Shown one piece after another: positions 1 to 8,594 of a stretch of DNA of 64,000 bases. This stretch comes from KBS50 sp042666615 (GTDB lineage Bacteria; Actinomycetota; Actinomycetes; Mycobacteriales; Micromonosporaceae), in the NCBI RefSeq assembly GCF_042666615.1, contig NZ_JBHTDD010000001.1, positions 558,001 through 622,000 on the forward strand, written 5' to 3'. Each line of letters starts with the position of its first letter. Position 1 is the stretch's first letter. Position numbers and translations under genes: made by a program. Under the pieces are notes generated by a model. The model did no database searches, was not told the DNA's origin, and saw only the letters and a list, made by a program, of their open reading frames with translations.

Positions 1-104
1 AGGCCCCCTATTAACGCACAGCGTTCGTCAGTGTCCCGTCGTTGCGGGTGGGTGGGCGGGCCCTTAGTCTATACCAAGACGTACGTACGGTTTTTGGAGT
101 TGCC

Positions 105-941
105 ATGTGGGATCCGAGCACCTATCTCCGGTATGACGACGAGCGGTCCCGCCCGTTTCACGACCTGATCGCACGGGTCGGCGCCGAGCGCCCCCGACAG
201 GTGGTCGACCTGGGCTGCGGACCTGGCAACCAGACCGCCACCCTGGCCCGCCGCTGGCCGGACGCGCGAATCGTCGGGCTGGACAGCTCGCCCGAGATGA
301 TCGCGCGAGCGGGGCGGCTCGGCTCACCCGTGACCTTCGAGGTGGCCGACGCACGGTCCTGGCGGCCCGGCCCGGACACCGATGTCGTCGTGGCCAACGC
401 CCTCTTGCAGTGGTTGCCCGGGCACGAGGAACTGCTCCGGACCTGGCTCAGGGACCTGCCGCCGGGCGCCTGGATCGCGGTGCAGGTGCCCGGCAACTTC
501 GACGCGCCGTCGCACCGTGCGCTGCGCGAGGTGGCGGCCCGCCCTCGGTGGCGCGACCGGGTCGCTCCCCGGCTGAGGGCCGATCCGGTGTCCTCACCCG
601 CCGGCTACGCGAGCGTGTTGACCGGTGCGGGGTGTGCGGTGGACGCCTGGGAGACTACCTATATGCACCTGTTGCCGGCCGGTGACGTCCACCCGGTACT
701 CGCCTGGATGGAGGGCACCGCCCTGCGGCCGGTGCGGGCGGTGCTTGGCGATGGGTCCGACTGGGCGGCATTCCATACCGAACTGGGCCATGCGCTGGCG
801 GCGGCCTATCCGGTCCGGTCCGGCCGGGTGCAGTTCCCGTTCCGCCGCATCTTCTTCGTCGCCCGCACCGGTGCCGCGACGGCGGCACCCGCCGGTTCGG
901 TCCCGCGCGGGTCGGACCCGCACCAGCCGCGGCAGCCGTGA
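105..941 (+). CDS. tam: trans-aconitate 2-methyltransferase-like SAM methyltransferase
   Basis: Class I S-adenosylmethionine methyltransferase of about 278 residues. Tam enzymes methylate trans-aconitate, an inhibitory by-product of the citric-acid cycle. SAM motif I is seen as VVDLGCGPGNQT (residues 33-44), followed by the acidic strand GLDSSPEMI. The N-terminus MWDPSTYLRYDDERSRPF is typical of Tam. I chose the ATG at 105 over the longer frame because TTTTTGGAGT lies just upstream and the family begins with this W-D-P motif. The next gene, add, starts 19 bases after the stop, so the two may be co-transcribed. Substrate is inferred from family resemblance only; another small-molecule methyltransferase is possible. 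Confidence 0.8.
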   Translation: MWDPSTYLRYDDERSRPFHDLIARVGAERPRQVVDLGCGPGNQTATLARRWPDARIVGLDSSPEMIARAGRLGSPVTFEVADARSWRPGPDTDVVVANALLQWLPGHEELLRTWLRDLPPGAWIAVQVPGNFDAPSHRALREVAARPRWRDRVAPRLRADPVSSPAGYASVLTGAGCAVDAWETTYMHLLPAGDVHPVLAWMEGTALRPVRAVLGDGSDWAAFHTELGHALAAAYPVRSGRVQFPFRRIFFVARTGAATAAPAGSVPRGSDPHQPRQP

Positions 942-960
942 CCAACCGAGAGGAGAATCC

Positions 961-1989
961 GTGATCGACCTGTCGGCCTTCATCGCCGGCCTGCCCAAGG
1001 TGGAACTGCACGTGCACCACGTGGGCTCCGCCTCACCGCGCATCGTCGCCGAACTGGCGGCCCGGCACGAAGGCCGGACACCGGTGCCGGCCGACCCGGC
1101 CGCGCTTGTGGACTACTTCGCGTTCCGGGACTTCGCCCACTTCATCGAGATCTACCTGAGCGTGGTGGATCTGATCCGCGACGCCGAGGACGTCCGGCTG
1201 CTGACCTACGAAGTGGCCCGCGACCTGGCCCGGCAGCAGGTCCGCTACGCCGAGTTGACCGTCACCCCGTACTCGCACGTGAGCCGGGGCATCGCCGCCG
1301 AGGAGTTCTGCGCCGCGATCGAGGACGCCCGCCGGAGTGCCGCCACCGACTTCGGCATCCAGGTGCGCTGGTGCTTCGACATCCCCGGCGAGGCGGGACT
1401 GCCGGCGGCCGAGGAGACCCTGCGCGTCGCGCTGGAGCACCGGCCCGACGGCCTGGTCAGCTTCGGGCTGGGCGGGCCCGAGTTGGGCGTGCCCCGGCCG
1501 CAGTTCAAGCCGTACTTCGACAAGGCGCGAGCCGCGGGGCTGCGGTCGGTGCCCCACGCCGGCGAGACGACCGGTCCCGAAACCATCTGGGACGCGCTGC
1601 GGGAGTTGGGCGCGGAACGGATCGGGCACGGCATCTCGGCCGCCCTCGACGACCGGTTGATGGCGCACCTGGCCGAGCACCAGATCCCGCTGGAGGTCTG
1701 CCCGACCTCCAACGTCCGCACCCGCGCGGTCGCTCGGATCGAGGACCATCCGCTGCCGGTGCTGATGGCGGCGGGCGTACCCGTCACGGTGAACTCGGAT
1801 GACCCGCCGATGTTCGGCACCACCCTCAACGACGAGTACGCCGTCGCCGCCCGGCTGCTCGGGCATGGTGCCCGTGACGTGGTGGAGTTGGCCCGCGCCG
1901 CCGTGCGGGCCTCGTTCCTGCCCGCCACGGAGCAGGCTGGAATCGAGGCCGAGATAGACACGTACGCGGCGGAGCGGCTGACTGACTGA
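961..1989 (+). CDS. add: Adenosine deaminase family protein
   Basis: Metal-dependent amidohydrolase of 342 residues that deaminates adenosine or a related nucleoside. The metal ligands are visible: the HVHHVGS motif (H17, H19), HAGET at 199-203, GHG at 222-224 and the SDDPP motif at 279-283. The GTG start at 961 is preceded by GAGGAGAAT; the open frame extends further upstream but there overlaps the methyltransferase. Actinobacterial members with the same HVHHVGSASP signature include enzymes acting on aminofutalosine in menaquinone synthesis, so the substrate is not fixed by sequence. It ends shortly before a strong hairpin. Confidence 0.85.
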   Translation: MIDLSAFIAGLPKVELHVHHVGSASPRIVAELAARHEGRTPVPADPAALVDYFAFRDFAHFIEIYLSVVDLIRDAEDVRLLTYEVARDLARQQVRYAELTVTPYSHVSRGIAAEEFCAAIEDARRSAATDFGIQVRWCFDIPGEAGLPAAEETLRVALEHRPDGLVSFGLGGPELGVPRPQFKPYFDKARAAGLRSVPHAGETTGPETIWDALRELGAERIGHGISAALDDRLMAHLAEHQIPLEVCPTSNVRTRAVARIEDHPLPVLMAAGVPVTVNSDDPPMFGTTLNDEYAVAARLLGHGARDVVELARAAVRASFLPATEQAGIEAEIDTYAAERLTD

Positions 1990-2001
1990 CCGGCCGGCGT
2001 G

Positions 2002-2045
2002 GCTGGCCCGGCGCGGGGTGCTGCGGGCGGCCGCGCCGGGCCAGC
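2002..2045 (+). terminator. Hairpin downstream of add
   Basis: A perfect 15-bp inverted repeat (GCTGGCCCGGCGCGG and its complement, arms 2002-2016 and 2031-2045) with a 14-base loop lies 12 bases after the add stop. There is no T-run, as is usual for high-GC actinobacterial terminators. Confidence 0.6.
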
Positions 2046-2405
2046 GCCGGGGGGCGGTGTGTCGGCTCCACCGCTGCTGGTGGTGGAGCGGGTGACCGCC
2101 GGAACCGAGGCTGGATGGCCGCCCGTCGCGTCCCACCGGGCTGCCGCCCCACCCGGAGGTGGGGGTGCGCGCGGCGGGACCCGTGTGGGGGACCGGTCCC
2201 GCCGCGCGCACTGAACTCCACCGAACCGGTCCGGGACGCGAATTCAGGGGCGTTTGGCCCGGTGGAGCGGGGTTGGGATCTGCTGATCATCTTGCCATCG
2301 CGGCGGGCCGGCTGACCCATCCCTAAGCCAGACCTAAGGAAGACTTGTGCCGAGCGAGAATCTCTGACCGTGGGCTCAGCGGTCGCGCCCTGTCTGGGCG
2401 ACCTC
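2046..2405. other. Intergenic region between convergent add and the histidine kinase
   Basis: No convincing gene is seen. It holds a GCTCCACC/GGTGGAGC hairpin near 2070-2094 and a perfect 15-bp inverted repeat (GCGCGCGGCGGGACC, arms 2167-2181 and 2195-2209), plausibly terminating the kinase operon from the other side. Two CCTAAG hexamers 11 bases apart near 2322-2338 resemble a tandem site for an OmpR-type regulator, but no gene start follows them. Confidence 0.5.
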
Positions 2406-3827
2406 TCAGTCGTGCTGCTCGGTATCGCGCCCGCGCGGCCACCGTCGGCGGTTGGCGTCACCGCGCTCCCGGGCCATCCGGCCGACCAGGCCGAAGCGGC
2501 TGATCTGGCGTGGGACGGCTTCCGCGTCGGACAACAGCATCACCACGCTGGCCCCACCCAGGCGGGCCCGGGCGATGCTGACCGAGCCGTTGGCCTGCCT
2601 GGCCACCCGCCGGGCGATGTCCAGGCCGAGCCCGGTGGAGCCCTGGTCGCTGGCGCCCCGGCGCAGCGCCCGGTCGGGATTCGCGATGCCCGGCCCGCCG
2701 TCGTCGATCCGGATCGCCACGTAGCCGTCCCGACGGGAGACGGCGACCTCGAACGGCGTGCCCTGCGGGGTGTACCGGAATACGTTGCCGAGCACCGCGT
2801 CCAGGGCCGCGGCCAGCTCCGCGCGCGGCACCGCGACCGGGATGCGAAGGTGGGCGCCGAACACCTGGTAGGTACGGTTCTGATCGCTGGCCAGCGCGGC
2901 CCAGAAGACCATCCGGTCCCGAACCACCTCGCTGACGTCACACATGCCCGGTTCGGTCTCCTGCGCCACGGTCTTGCGGGTCGTGTTGATCAGAACATCG
3001 ATCTCGCCCTCCAGCGTGACGATCGCCTGCCGGATCCGCCGGATGGTGCGGCGCCGGTCCAGCTCCGCCTCGGAGAACGACCCCACGCTGGTGTCGTCCG
3101 AGTCCAGCGCGTCCGCGTCCAGTCGGAGCACGGTCAGCGGGGTACGCAGCCGGTGGGACAGATCGGCCACCAGTTCCCGTTCGTCGGTCCGCGATGCCAC
3201 CAACCGGTCCGCCATCCGGTTGAACGCGTACCCGGCCTCGGCCAGTTCGCGCGGGCCACTGGGCTGCACGCGTACCCCCAGATCGCCGTCGCCGACGGCG
3301 AGGGCGGCGTCCACCAGACCCTTCGCCGACGCGACGGCCCGGGCGGCGATCCGGTCGACGACCACCACCGAGATCACCACCAGGCCCAGCGCGATGCCGA
3401 CCAGGAGCAACCACCGGCCGCCGGCCCCCCGGTCCAGTTCGGCGGCCGGGACGAAGATCTCCACCACCGCGGTGGTGTCACCGATCGCGACGGGCTCCAG
3501 CCGGAGCGCCCCGCCGTCGATGTCGACGATCAACGGCGCGTCGCCGGCGCGTGCCTGGGCGACGTCGCTCGCGCTGGCCCGGCTGATCCCGCCGGTCTCC
3601 AGGCCGTGCACCACCGGACGGGTCGCGGGGTCGCCGTCCCCGAGCACCTGCTGGAACGCCTTCGGGTCTTGGCTGACCGACAGCGCGCCAGCGATGGCGG
3701 AGCTGCGTTGAGCCGCCTCGGCCAGCGCCCCCTCCCGGGCGTCACCCTGCCAGGTGAGGCCGAGCGGGATGAGGAAGACGAGGGCGACGATGCTTGTCAT
3801 GCCCGCGCCGAGGTAGGCCAGCGCCAA
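2406..3827 (-). CDS. Sensor histidine kinase
   Basis: Membrane histidine kinase of about 473 residues, partner of the OmpR-type regulator just upstream. Order: transmembrane helix 1 at the extreme N-terminus (ending FLIPLGLTW), an extracytoplasmic sensor region of about 110 residues, transmembrane helix 2 (WLLLVGIALGLVVISVVVV), HAMP linker, phospho-acceptor H-box LSHRLRTPL (His near 225), N-box GNVFRYTPQG, G1 box DDGGPGI and G2 box STGLGLDIA. The start is uncertain: the TTG at 3827 restores a full first membrane helix and nearly abuts the regulator stop at 3830, while an ATG at 3800 would cut into the helix. The signal sensed is unknown. Confidence 0.85.
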   Translation of the reverse strand: MALAYLGAGMTSIVALVFLIPLGLTWQGDAREGALAEAAQRSSAIAGALSVSQDPKAFQQVLGDGDPATRPVVHGLETGGISRASASDVAQARAGDAPLIVDIDGGALRLEPVAIGDTTAVVEIFVPAAELDRGAGGRWLLLVGIALGLVVISVVVVDRIAARAVASAKGLVDAALAVGDGDLGVRVQPSGPRELAEAGYAFNRMADRLVASRTDERELVADLSHRLRTPLTVLRLDADALDSDDTSVGSFSEAELDRRRTIRRIRQAIVTLEGEIDVLINTTRKTVAQETEPGMCDVSEVVRDRMVFWAALASDQNRTYQVFGAHLRIPVAVPRAELAAALDAVLGNVFRYTPQGTPFEVAVSRRDGYVAIRIDDGGPGIANPDRALRRGASDQGSTGLGLDIARRVARQANGSVSIARARLGGASVVMLLSDAEAVPRQISRFGLVGRMARERGDANRRRWPRGRDTEQHD

Positions 3828-3829
3828 CC

Positions 3830-4519
3830 TCAGTCGGGTACCACCAACCGGAACCCGACCCCCCGCACGGTGCGCAGGTAGCGGGGCTTCGCTGCGGATT
3901 CGCCCATTTTGCGGCGCAACCAATATAGATGAACGTCGATTGTCTGGTCCTCGCCGACCGATGGCTGACGCCATACCTCCTCCAAGAGCTCCCGGCGGGA
4001 GACTACCCGGCCGGGGCGCGCGGCGAGATAGGCGAGCAGGTCGAACTCCTTGCGGGTCAGGGCCAACGGCTCCCCGTCCAGCGCGGCGCTCCGCTCGCCA
4101 ACGTCCACCCGCAACCCGCCCACGGCGTGCACCGCCGGCTGAACCGATCGACTCGCCCGCCCAGCGCGGCGCAGCACAGTGGTGATCCGGGCATCCAGGT
4201 GGGCACCGGTGAACGGCTTCACCATGTAGTCGTCCGCCCCCGCCCGGAGCAACCGGACTATCGCCTGCTCGTCGTCGCGGGCGGTGGCGATGATGATCGG
4301 GATGTCCGTGATGCCCCGGAGCATCCGCAGCGCGTCCGCGCCGTCCAGATCGGGCAGTCCAAGGTCCAGCACCACCAGGTCCGGCGTCTCCGCGGCCACC
4401 CGGCGCAGGGCGTCCAGTGCCGTACCGACCGCGTGCACCGCATGGCCCCGGTCGGCCAGGGAACGCAACATCGCGCCGCGGACGACGTGGTCGTCCTCGA
4501 CCAGCAGTACGGTGGCCAC
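3830..4519 (-). CDS. OmpR/PhoB-family response regulator
   Basis: Two-component regulator of 229 residues with an N-terminal receiver domain (acidic pocket VEDD, phospho-acceptor motif LDLGLPDLDG, switch lysine in VKPF) and a C-terminal winged-helix DNA-binding domain ending RTVRGVGFRLV. I chose the GTG at 4519 because the receiver domain starts there (VATVLLVEDD) and CTGGGG precedes it; an upstream ATG at 4573 would add a non-homologous tail. It is transcribed ahead of, and nearly overlaps, the kinase gene, so they form a two-gene operon. Confidence 0.9.
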   Translation of the reverse strand: MATVLLVEDDHVVRGAMLRSLADRGHAVHAVGTALDALRRVAAETPDLVVLDLGLPDLDGADALRMLRGITDIPIIIATARDDEQAIVRLLRAGADDYMVKPFTGAHLDARITTVLRRAGRASRSVQPAVHAVGGLRVDVGERSAALDGEPLALTRKEFDLLAYLAARPGRVVSRRELLEEVWRQPSVGEDQTIDVHLYWLRRKMGESAAKPRYLRTVRGVGFRLVVPD

Positions 4520-4530
4520 CCCCAGACGGT

Positions 4531-4546
4531 ACTTGCCCTGGCAAGT
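4531..4546. promoter_or_regulatory. 16-bp palindrome upstream of the response regulator
   Basis: ACTTGCC-CT-GGCAAGT is a perfect palindrome centred about 20 bases before the regulator start, in the gap shared with the divergent membrane-protein gene. It could be an autoregulatory operator. Seen directly; function inferred. Confidence 0.45.
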
Positions 4547-4695
4547 GGCACGCCGACGCGGTGGGTCGGACACGCGGTGACTGGTCCGTGCGGCCTTGTC
4601 GCGCGCGTCTCACCGGTGCGGCGAGTCACCGGTGCCGCGCGCGCCGGCCGGAGCGACAGGCGTCACCGATCAGCGGTCGACTCGTGAACCCAGGT

Positions 4696-5430
4696 ATGGG
4701 ACGTACCCCCCGGAACTCCGCCGCCCGCCGGAGCCGCGACGCGACCGCGCGCGGACTATGGGCATTACCGCTGGCCGTCATCGGAGTGCTCGGCACGGCT
4801 CTGGCTGCCGCGGTGTATCCGGCTGGTGCGGCGTACCCGGCTGGTGCGGCGTACCCGGCTGGTGCGTTGGCCGCCGGCCGGCAACCCCAGCCACCGCCGT
4901 CCAGCCCCACGGCCGTACCACCCGGTCCCGTGGCATCGGCGTCCGGCCGGGCTTCGCCGGAAGCCGGGTCGTCACCGGCCGGCGGGGCGTCGGTGACGGA
5001 TCCGCCGGAATGCCGGGCCGTGACCGGGGCGGGCGCGGCGGACGGCGACTGGGGCGAGGCGTGTTACCGGTCGACCGGGTCGCTCACCGAGTGCTGGATC
5101 GTCGCGGAGTACCCCGGCCCTCCCGAGCGGCCCTTCACCGGGCGGGTGGAACTGGCGGTCCAGGACGGGAACGACCGGGGGTACGCGGTCGTGACGAGCA
5201 ACTGGTTGACCACCGCTGAGATCTCCGGGACCGTCTGCGGACTCGTCATGGACCAGTACTTCCCCCGGTCCGGAGCCACCGTGATGGCGCGGCCGGCCGA
5301 CGGTGCCCTGCCCACGCCATGGCGGGCGGCGATCGGCGCCGCCGGGGGAGTGCTCGTCGCGACGACCGTGGCCGGTGCGTACCTGTTGCTCGTGCGGCGT
5401 CGTCGTCAACAGGCCGACCGGCCCGGCTGA
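4696..5430 (+). CDS. Single-pass or secreted membrane protein with YPAGAA repeats
   Basis: Unrecognised protein of about 244 residues. It has an Arg-rich N-terminus, a hydrophobic segment (WALPLAVIGVLGTALAAAVY) that could be a signal anchor, three near-exact 18-base repeats encoding YPAGAA (about 4816-4866), a Pro/Ser/Ala-rich linker, a roughly 100-residue globular region with four cysteines, a second membrane helix (AAGGVLVATTVAGAYLLL) and a short RRRRQQ tail. Topology is therefore an extracytoplasmic domain anchored at its C-terminus. It is divergent from the two-component operon and may be part of the same sensory unit. The start could also be the GTG at 4684; neither has a strong ribosome site. 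Confidence 0.6.
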   Translation: MGRTPRNSAARRSRDATARGLWALPLAVIGVLGTALAAAVYPAGAAYPAGAAYPAGALAAGRQPQPPPSSPTAVPPGPVASASGRASPEAGSSPAGGASVTDPPECRAVTGAGAADGDWGEACYRSTGSLTECWIVAEYPGPPERPFTGRVELAVQDGNDRGYAVVTSNWLTTAEISGTVCGLVMDQYFPRSGATVMARPADGALPTPWRAAIGAAGGVLVATTVAGAYLLLVRRRRQQADRPG

Positions 5431-5443
5431 GGTCAGCCATTCG

Positions 5444-5494
5444 GAGATCTTGGACAGTTTCCGTCGTATCTGGACAGGAACTGTCCAAGATCTC
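5444..5494. terminator. 16-bp inverted repeat after the membrane-protein gene
   Basis: GAGATCTTGGACAGTT (5444-5459) is exactly complementary to 5479-5494, with a 19-base loop that itself repeats TGGACAG. It starts 14 bases after the stop codon and fits a terminator role. It is less GC-rich than its surroundings. Confidence 0.6.
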
Positions 5495-5547
5495 GGCCGG
5501 CTGCGGGGAGTGCTCGCCACGATGGTCGGCGGCGGGCTCCGCGGGCC

Positions 5548-5664
5548 GCTACGACCGGCGGCGGTCGGGCGTTGGCACCGCGGGCCCCTATGGCCGGCGG
5601 CGGTCAATGTGGGCACCGCGGGCCCCTATGACCGGCGACGGGCGGGCGTTGGCACCGCGGGCCG
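5548..5664 (+). repeat. Three tandem copies of a ~39-bp unit upstream of thrS
   Basis: Units of 39, 38 and 39 bases, each beginning CTAC/TGRCCGGCGRC and ending TGGGCACCGCGGGCC or a close variant, stand head to tail in the 360-base gap before thrS. No open frame is favoured. The unit contains CCGCGGG self-complementary parts, so the transcript could form serial stems. Confidence 0.75.
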
Positions 5665-5790
5665 CGGTGGCCGGCGGGCCTGGGCGACCGGCGGTAGCGG
5701 GGGCGGGACGCGAGGGAGGAGCCGCCGGCCGACTAGCATCACTGGAAGCCTGGGCCGACGCGCCGGCCCGCCGACCGCCGAGGAGTTTCC

Positions 5791-7881
5791 GTGTCCGCAG
5801 CACAGCCCGCCCGCCAGCCGATGGAGCCCATCGTCGTGCCGGCCGGGACGACGGCCGCCGACGCGGTCGGCGCGGCCGGCCTGCCGGGCGCCGGCCCCAA
5901 GGCGATCGTCGTGGTGCGGGAGACCACCGGCCAGGACGCCGGGAAGTTGCGCGACCTGGACTGGGTCCCCGCCGCCGACACCACCGTCGAGCCGGTCAGC
6001 GTCGACTCCCCAGACGGCCTCACCGTGCTGCGACACTCGACCGCGCACGTGCTGGCCCAGGCGGTGCAGGACCTGTTTCCCGAGGCGAAGCTCGGCATCG
6101 GCCCGCCGATCGAGAACGGCTTCTACTACGACTTCGCCGTCGACCGCCCGTTCCAGCCGGACGATCTCGCCAAGCTCGAGAAGCGGATGCAGGAGATCGT
6201 CAAGTCCGGCCAGCGGTTCCGCCGCCGCCGGTTCGCCAGCCTCGACGAGGCCAGGGCCGAGCTGGCGGCCGAGCCGTTCAAGCTGGAGTTGGTGGACGTC
6301 AAGGGCGACGGTCTCGACTCGTCCGAGGTGATGGAGGTCGGCGGCGGCGAGCTGACCATCTACGACAACCTGGCCGGCGGCGAGGACAAGGTCTGCTGGT
6401 CTGACCTGTGCCGCGGTCCGCACCTGCCGAACACCCGGCTGATCGGCGCCTTCAAGCTGATGCGTTCGGCCGCCGCGTACTGGCGGGGTTCGGAGAAGAA
6501 CCCCCAACTCCAGCGGGTGTACGGGACGGCCTGGCCGACCCGGGACGCGCTCAAGGCGTACCTGAAACTGCTGGAGGAGGCGGCCCGCCGTGACCACCGC
6601 AAGCTCGGCGCGGACCTGGACCTGTTCAGCTTTCCCGAGGAGATCGGGTCCGGGCTCGCGGTGTTCCACCCGAAGGGCGGGATCATCCGCCGTGAGCTGG
6701 AGAACTACTCGCGGATCAAGCACGAGCAGGCCGGGTACGAGTTCGTCAACACCCCGCACATCACCAAGGAACAGCTGTTCCTGACCTCCGGGCACCTGCC
6801 GTACTACGCGGACACCATGTTCCCGCCCATGCACCTGGAGGGCGCGGACTACTACCTCAAGGCGATGAACTGCCCGATGCACTGCCTGATCTTCCGGGCG
6901 CGTGGGCGGTCCTACCGGGAGCTGCCGCTGCGGCTGTTCGAGTTCGGCACCGTCTACCGGTACGAGAAGTCCGGAGTGGTGCACGGGCTGACCCGGGTGC
7001 GCGGGCTGACCATGGACGACTCGCACATCTTCTGCACCCGGGAGCAGATGGCCGACGAGCTGAAGTCGCTGCTGCGGTTCGTCCTCGACCTGCTCCGCGA
7101 CTACGGCCTCGACGACTTCTACCTGGAGCTGTCCACCCGCGACGATTCGCCGAAGTTCATCGGCTCCGACGAGGACTGGGCGGCCGCCACGGCGGCGCTG
7201 GAATCGGCGGCCGAGGAGTCCGGCCTGGACCTGGTGCCCGATCCGGGTGGAGCCGCCTTCTACGGCCCGAAGATCTCCGTGCAGGCCAAGGACGCCATCG
7301 GACGGACCTGGCAGATGTCCACCATCCAGGTCGACTTCAACTTCCCGAAGCGGTTCGACCTCGAATACCAGGCGGCCGATGGCACCCGGCAGCGGCCCGT
7401 GATGATCCATCGGGCGCTGTTCGGGTCGATCGAGCGGTTCTTCGGCGTGCTCACCGAGCACTACGCCGGTGCGTTCCCGGCGTGGCTGTCGCCGGTGCAG
7501 GTGGTCGGCATCCCGATCCGCGAGGAGCACGTGGCGCACCTGCACGAGTTCGTCCGGCTGTTGCGCGCCGAGGGCATCCGGGCCGAGGTCGACACCTCCG
7601 ACGACCGGATGCAGAAGAAGATCCGTACGGCGCAGCAGCAGAAGATTCCATTCATGGCGATCGCCGGCGACGACGACGTGGCGGCGGGCGCCGTGTCCTT
7701 CCGCTACCGGGACGGGTCGCAGCGCAACGGCGTGCCGATGGCCGAGGCGGTGGCGCACGTGGTGGATGTCGTCCGGTCCCGCGCGAACGCCGGTCCGTCA
7801 GCGGAGCAGGCCGGTTCGGGTCCGGCGGCTGGTGGCTCGGCCGGTTCCGGTCCGGCGACCGCCGTGGGATCGCCGGCGTGA
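5791..7881 (+). CDS. thrS: Threonyl-tRNA synthetase
   Basis: Class II aminoacyl-tRNA synthetase of 696 residues that charges tRNA-Thr. Order: TGS domain (about 1-75); editing domain with the H82-S-T-A-H86 motif and the LCRGPH segment (C207, H211); catalytic core with AMNCPMHCLIF, motif 2 around FEFGTVYRYEKSG and motif 3 ERFFGVLTEHY; C-terminal anticodon-binding domain (about 570-665); and a Ser/Gly/Ala-rich tail. The GTG start is preceded by GAGGAG. The stop overlaps the HIT gene by four bases (GTGA). It opens the block that continues with pgsA, patA and pimA, as in mycobacteria. Confidence 0.98.
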   Translation: MSAAQPARQPMEPIVVPAGTTAADAVGAAGLPGAGPKAIVVVRETTGQDAGKLRDLDWVPAADTTVEPVSVDSPDGLTVLRHSTAHVLAQAVQDLFPEAKLGIGPPIENGFYYDFAVDRPFQPDDLAKLEKRMQEIVKSGQRFRRRRFASLDEARAELAAEPFKLELVDVKGDGLDSSEVMEVGGGELTIYDNLAGGEDKVCWSDLCRGPHLPNTRLIGAFKLMRSAAAYWRGSEKNPQLQRVYGTAWPTRDALKAYLKLLEEAARRDHRKLGADLDLFSFPEEIGSGLAVFHPKGGIIRRELENYSRIKHEQAGYEFVNTPHITKEQLFLTSGHLPYYADTMFPPMHLEGADYYLKAMNCPMHCLIFRARGRSYRELPLRLFEFGTVYRYEKSGVVHGLTRVRGLTMDDSHIFCTREQMADELKSLLRFVLDLLRDYGLDDFYLELSTRDDSPKFIGSDEDWAAATAALESAAEESGLDLVPDPGGAAFYGPKISVQAKDAIGRTWQMSTIQVDFNFPKRFDLEYQAADGTRQRPVMIHRALFGSIERFFGVLTEHYAGAFPAWLSPVQVVGIPIREEHVAHLHEFVRLLRAEGIRAEVDTSDDRMQKKIRTAQQQKIPFMAIAGDDDVAAGAVSFRYRDGSQRNGVPMAEAVAHVVDVVRSRANAGPSAEQAGSGPAAGGSAGSGPATAVGSPA

Positions 7882-8423
7882 CTGGCGCGCGGCACCCGGA
7901 CACCGGGTTGGCGGACGGGCTGGAGCGGCTCTGGACGCCGCACCGGATGACGTACATCTCCGGGCAGGACCGGCCGGCCGAGGGCTACGAAAAGCCGGCC
8001 GGCTGCCCGTTCTGCCTGGCGCCCGACCGAGCCGGGGCGGACAGCCTGGTTGTCACCCGCGGCGAGGTGGCGTACGCGGTGCTCAACCTCTACCCGTACA
8101 ACCCCGGTCACCTGCTGATCTGCCCGTACCGGCACGTCGCGGACTACACGGAGCTGACGGCGCCGGAGACGGCGGAACTGGCCGCCCTCACCCAGCGGGC
8201 GATGGCGGTGGTCCGCTCGGTGAGTGGCGCGCACGGGTTCAACATCGGGATGAACCAGGGCGGTGTCGCGGGCGCCGGGATCGCCGCTCACCTGCACCAG
8301 CACGTGGTGCCGCGGTGGGGCGGGGATGCCAATTTCATGCCGGTGATCGGCCAGACCAAGGTGCTGCCGCAGTTGCTCGCCGACACCCGGGACCTGCTCG
8401 CCGGCGCCTGGCACACCGGCTAA
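7878..8423 (+). CDS. HIT-family Ap4A-phosphorylase-like protein
   Basis: Histidine-triad nucleotide-binding protein of 181 residues. The triad HLHQHVV is at about 138-144 and a zinc-type CPFC pair lies near the N-terminus. The close mycobacterial counterpart, encoded directly after thrS, is a diadenosine tetraphosphate phosphorylase, so a role in clearing Ap4A made by synthetases fits (inference from family and position). Its GTG overlaps the thrS stop, indicating translational coupling. Confidence 0.88.
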   Translation: MTGARHPDTGLADGLERLWTPHRMTYISGQDRPAEGYEKPAGCPFCLAPDRAGADSLVVTRGEVAYAVLNLYPYNPGHLLICPYRHVADYTELTAPETAELAALTQRAMAVVRSVSGAHGFNIGMNQGGVAGAGIAAHLHQHVVPRWGGDANFMPVIGQTKVLPQLLADTRDLLAGAWHTG

Positions 8424-8446
8424 CGATGCCCGGCCCTCGGCAGCCC

Positions 8447-8526
8447 CTTGATCGACTCGATGTGCGGCATGTCGCGGGATCGCGACCGCGTCAACCACTC
8501 GACGTGCCGCACATCGAGTTGATCAG
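8447..8526. terminator. Long imperfect inverted repeat after the HIT gene
   Basis: The arms begin TTGATCGACTCGATGTGCGG and end with its near-complement (roughly 8447-8475 against 8499-8526); about 25 of 28 positions pair when G-U pairs are counted. It sits between the convergent HIT and HAD genes and so could terminate both. Confidence 0.6.
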
Positions 8527-8594
8527 GGAGTGGTTGGGTGGCGGGCCGCGGGTCAGCCGGGTCGTCCGGGTCGTGGTCCGGCGGCGGACGCGGG

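Noticed and set aside
2370..3881. A 503-residue plus-strand frame
   Set aside because: Antisense to the histidine kinase, which has all H, N and G boxes.
5500..5790. T-box leader upstream of thrS
   Set aside because: The conserved T-box bulge sequence is not found; only tandem repeats are seen.
5626..7758. A 710-residue minus-strand open frame
   Set aside because: Antisense to thrS, whose motifs are unmistakable.
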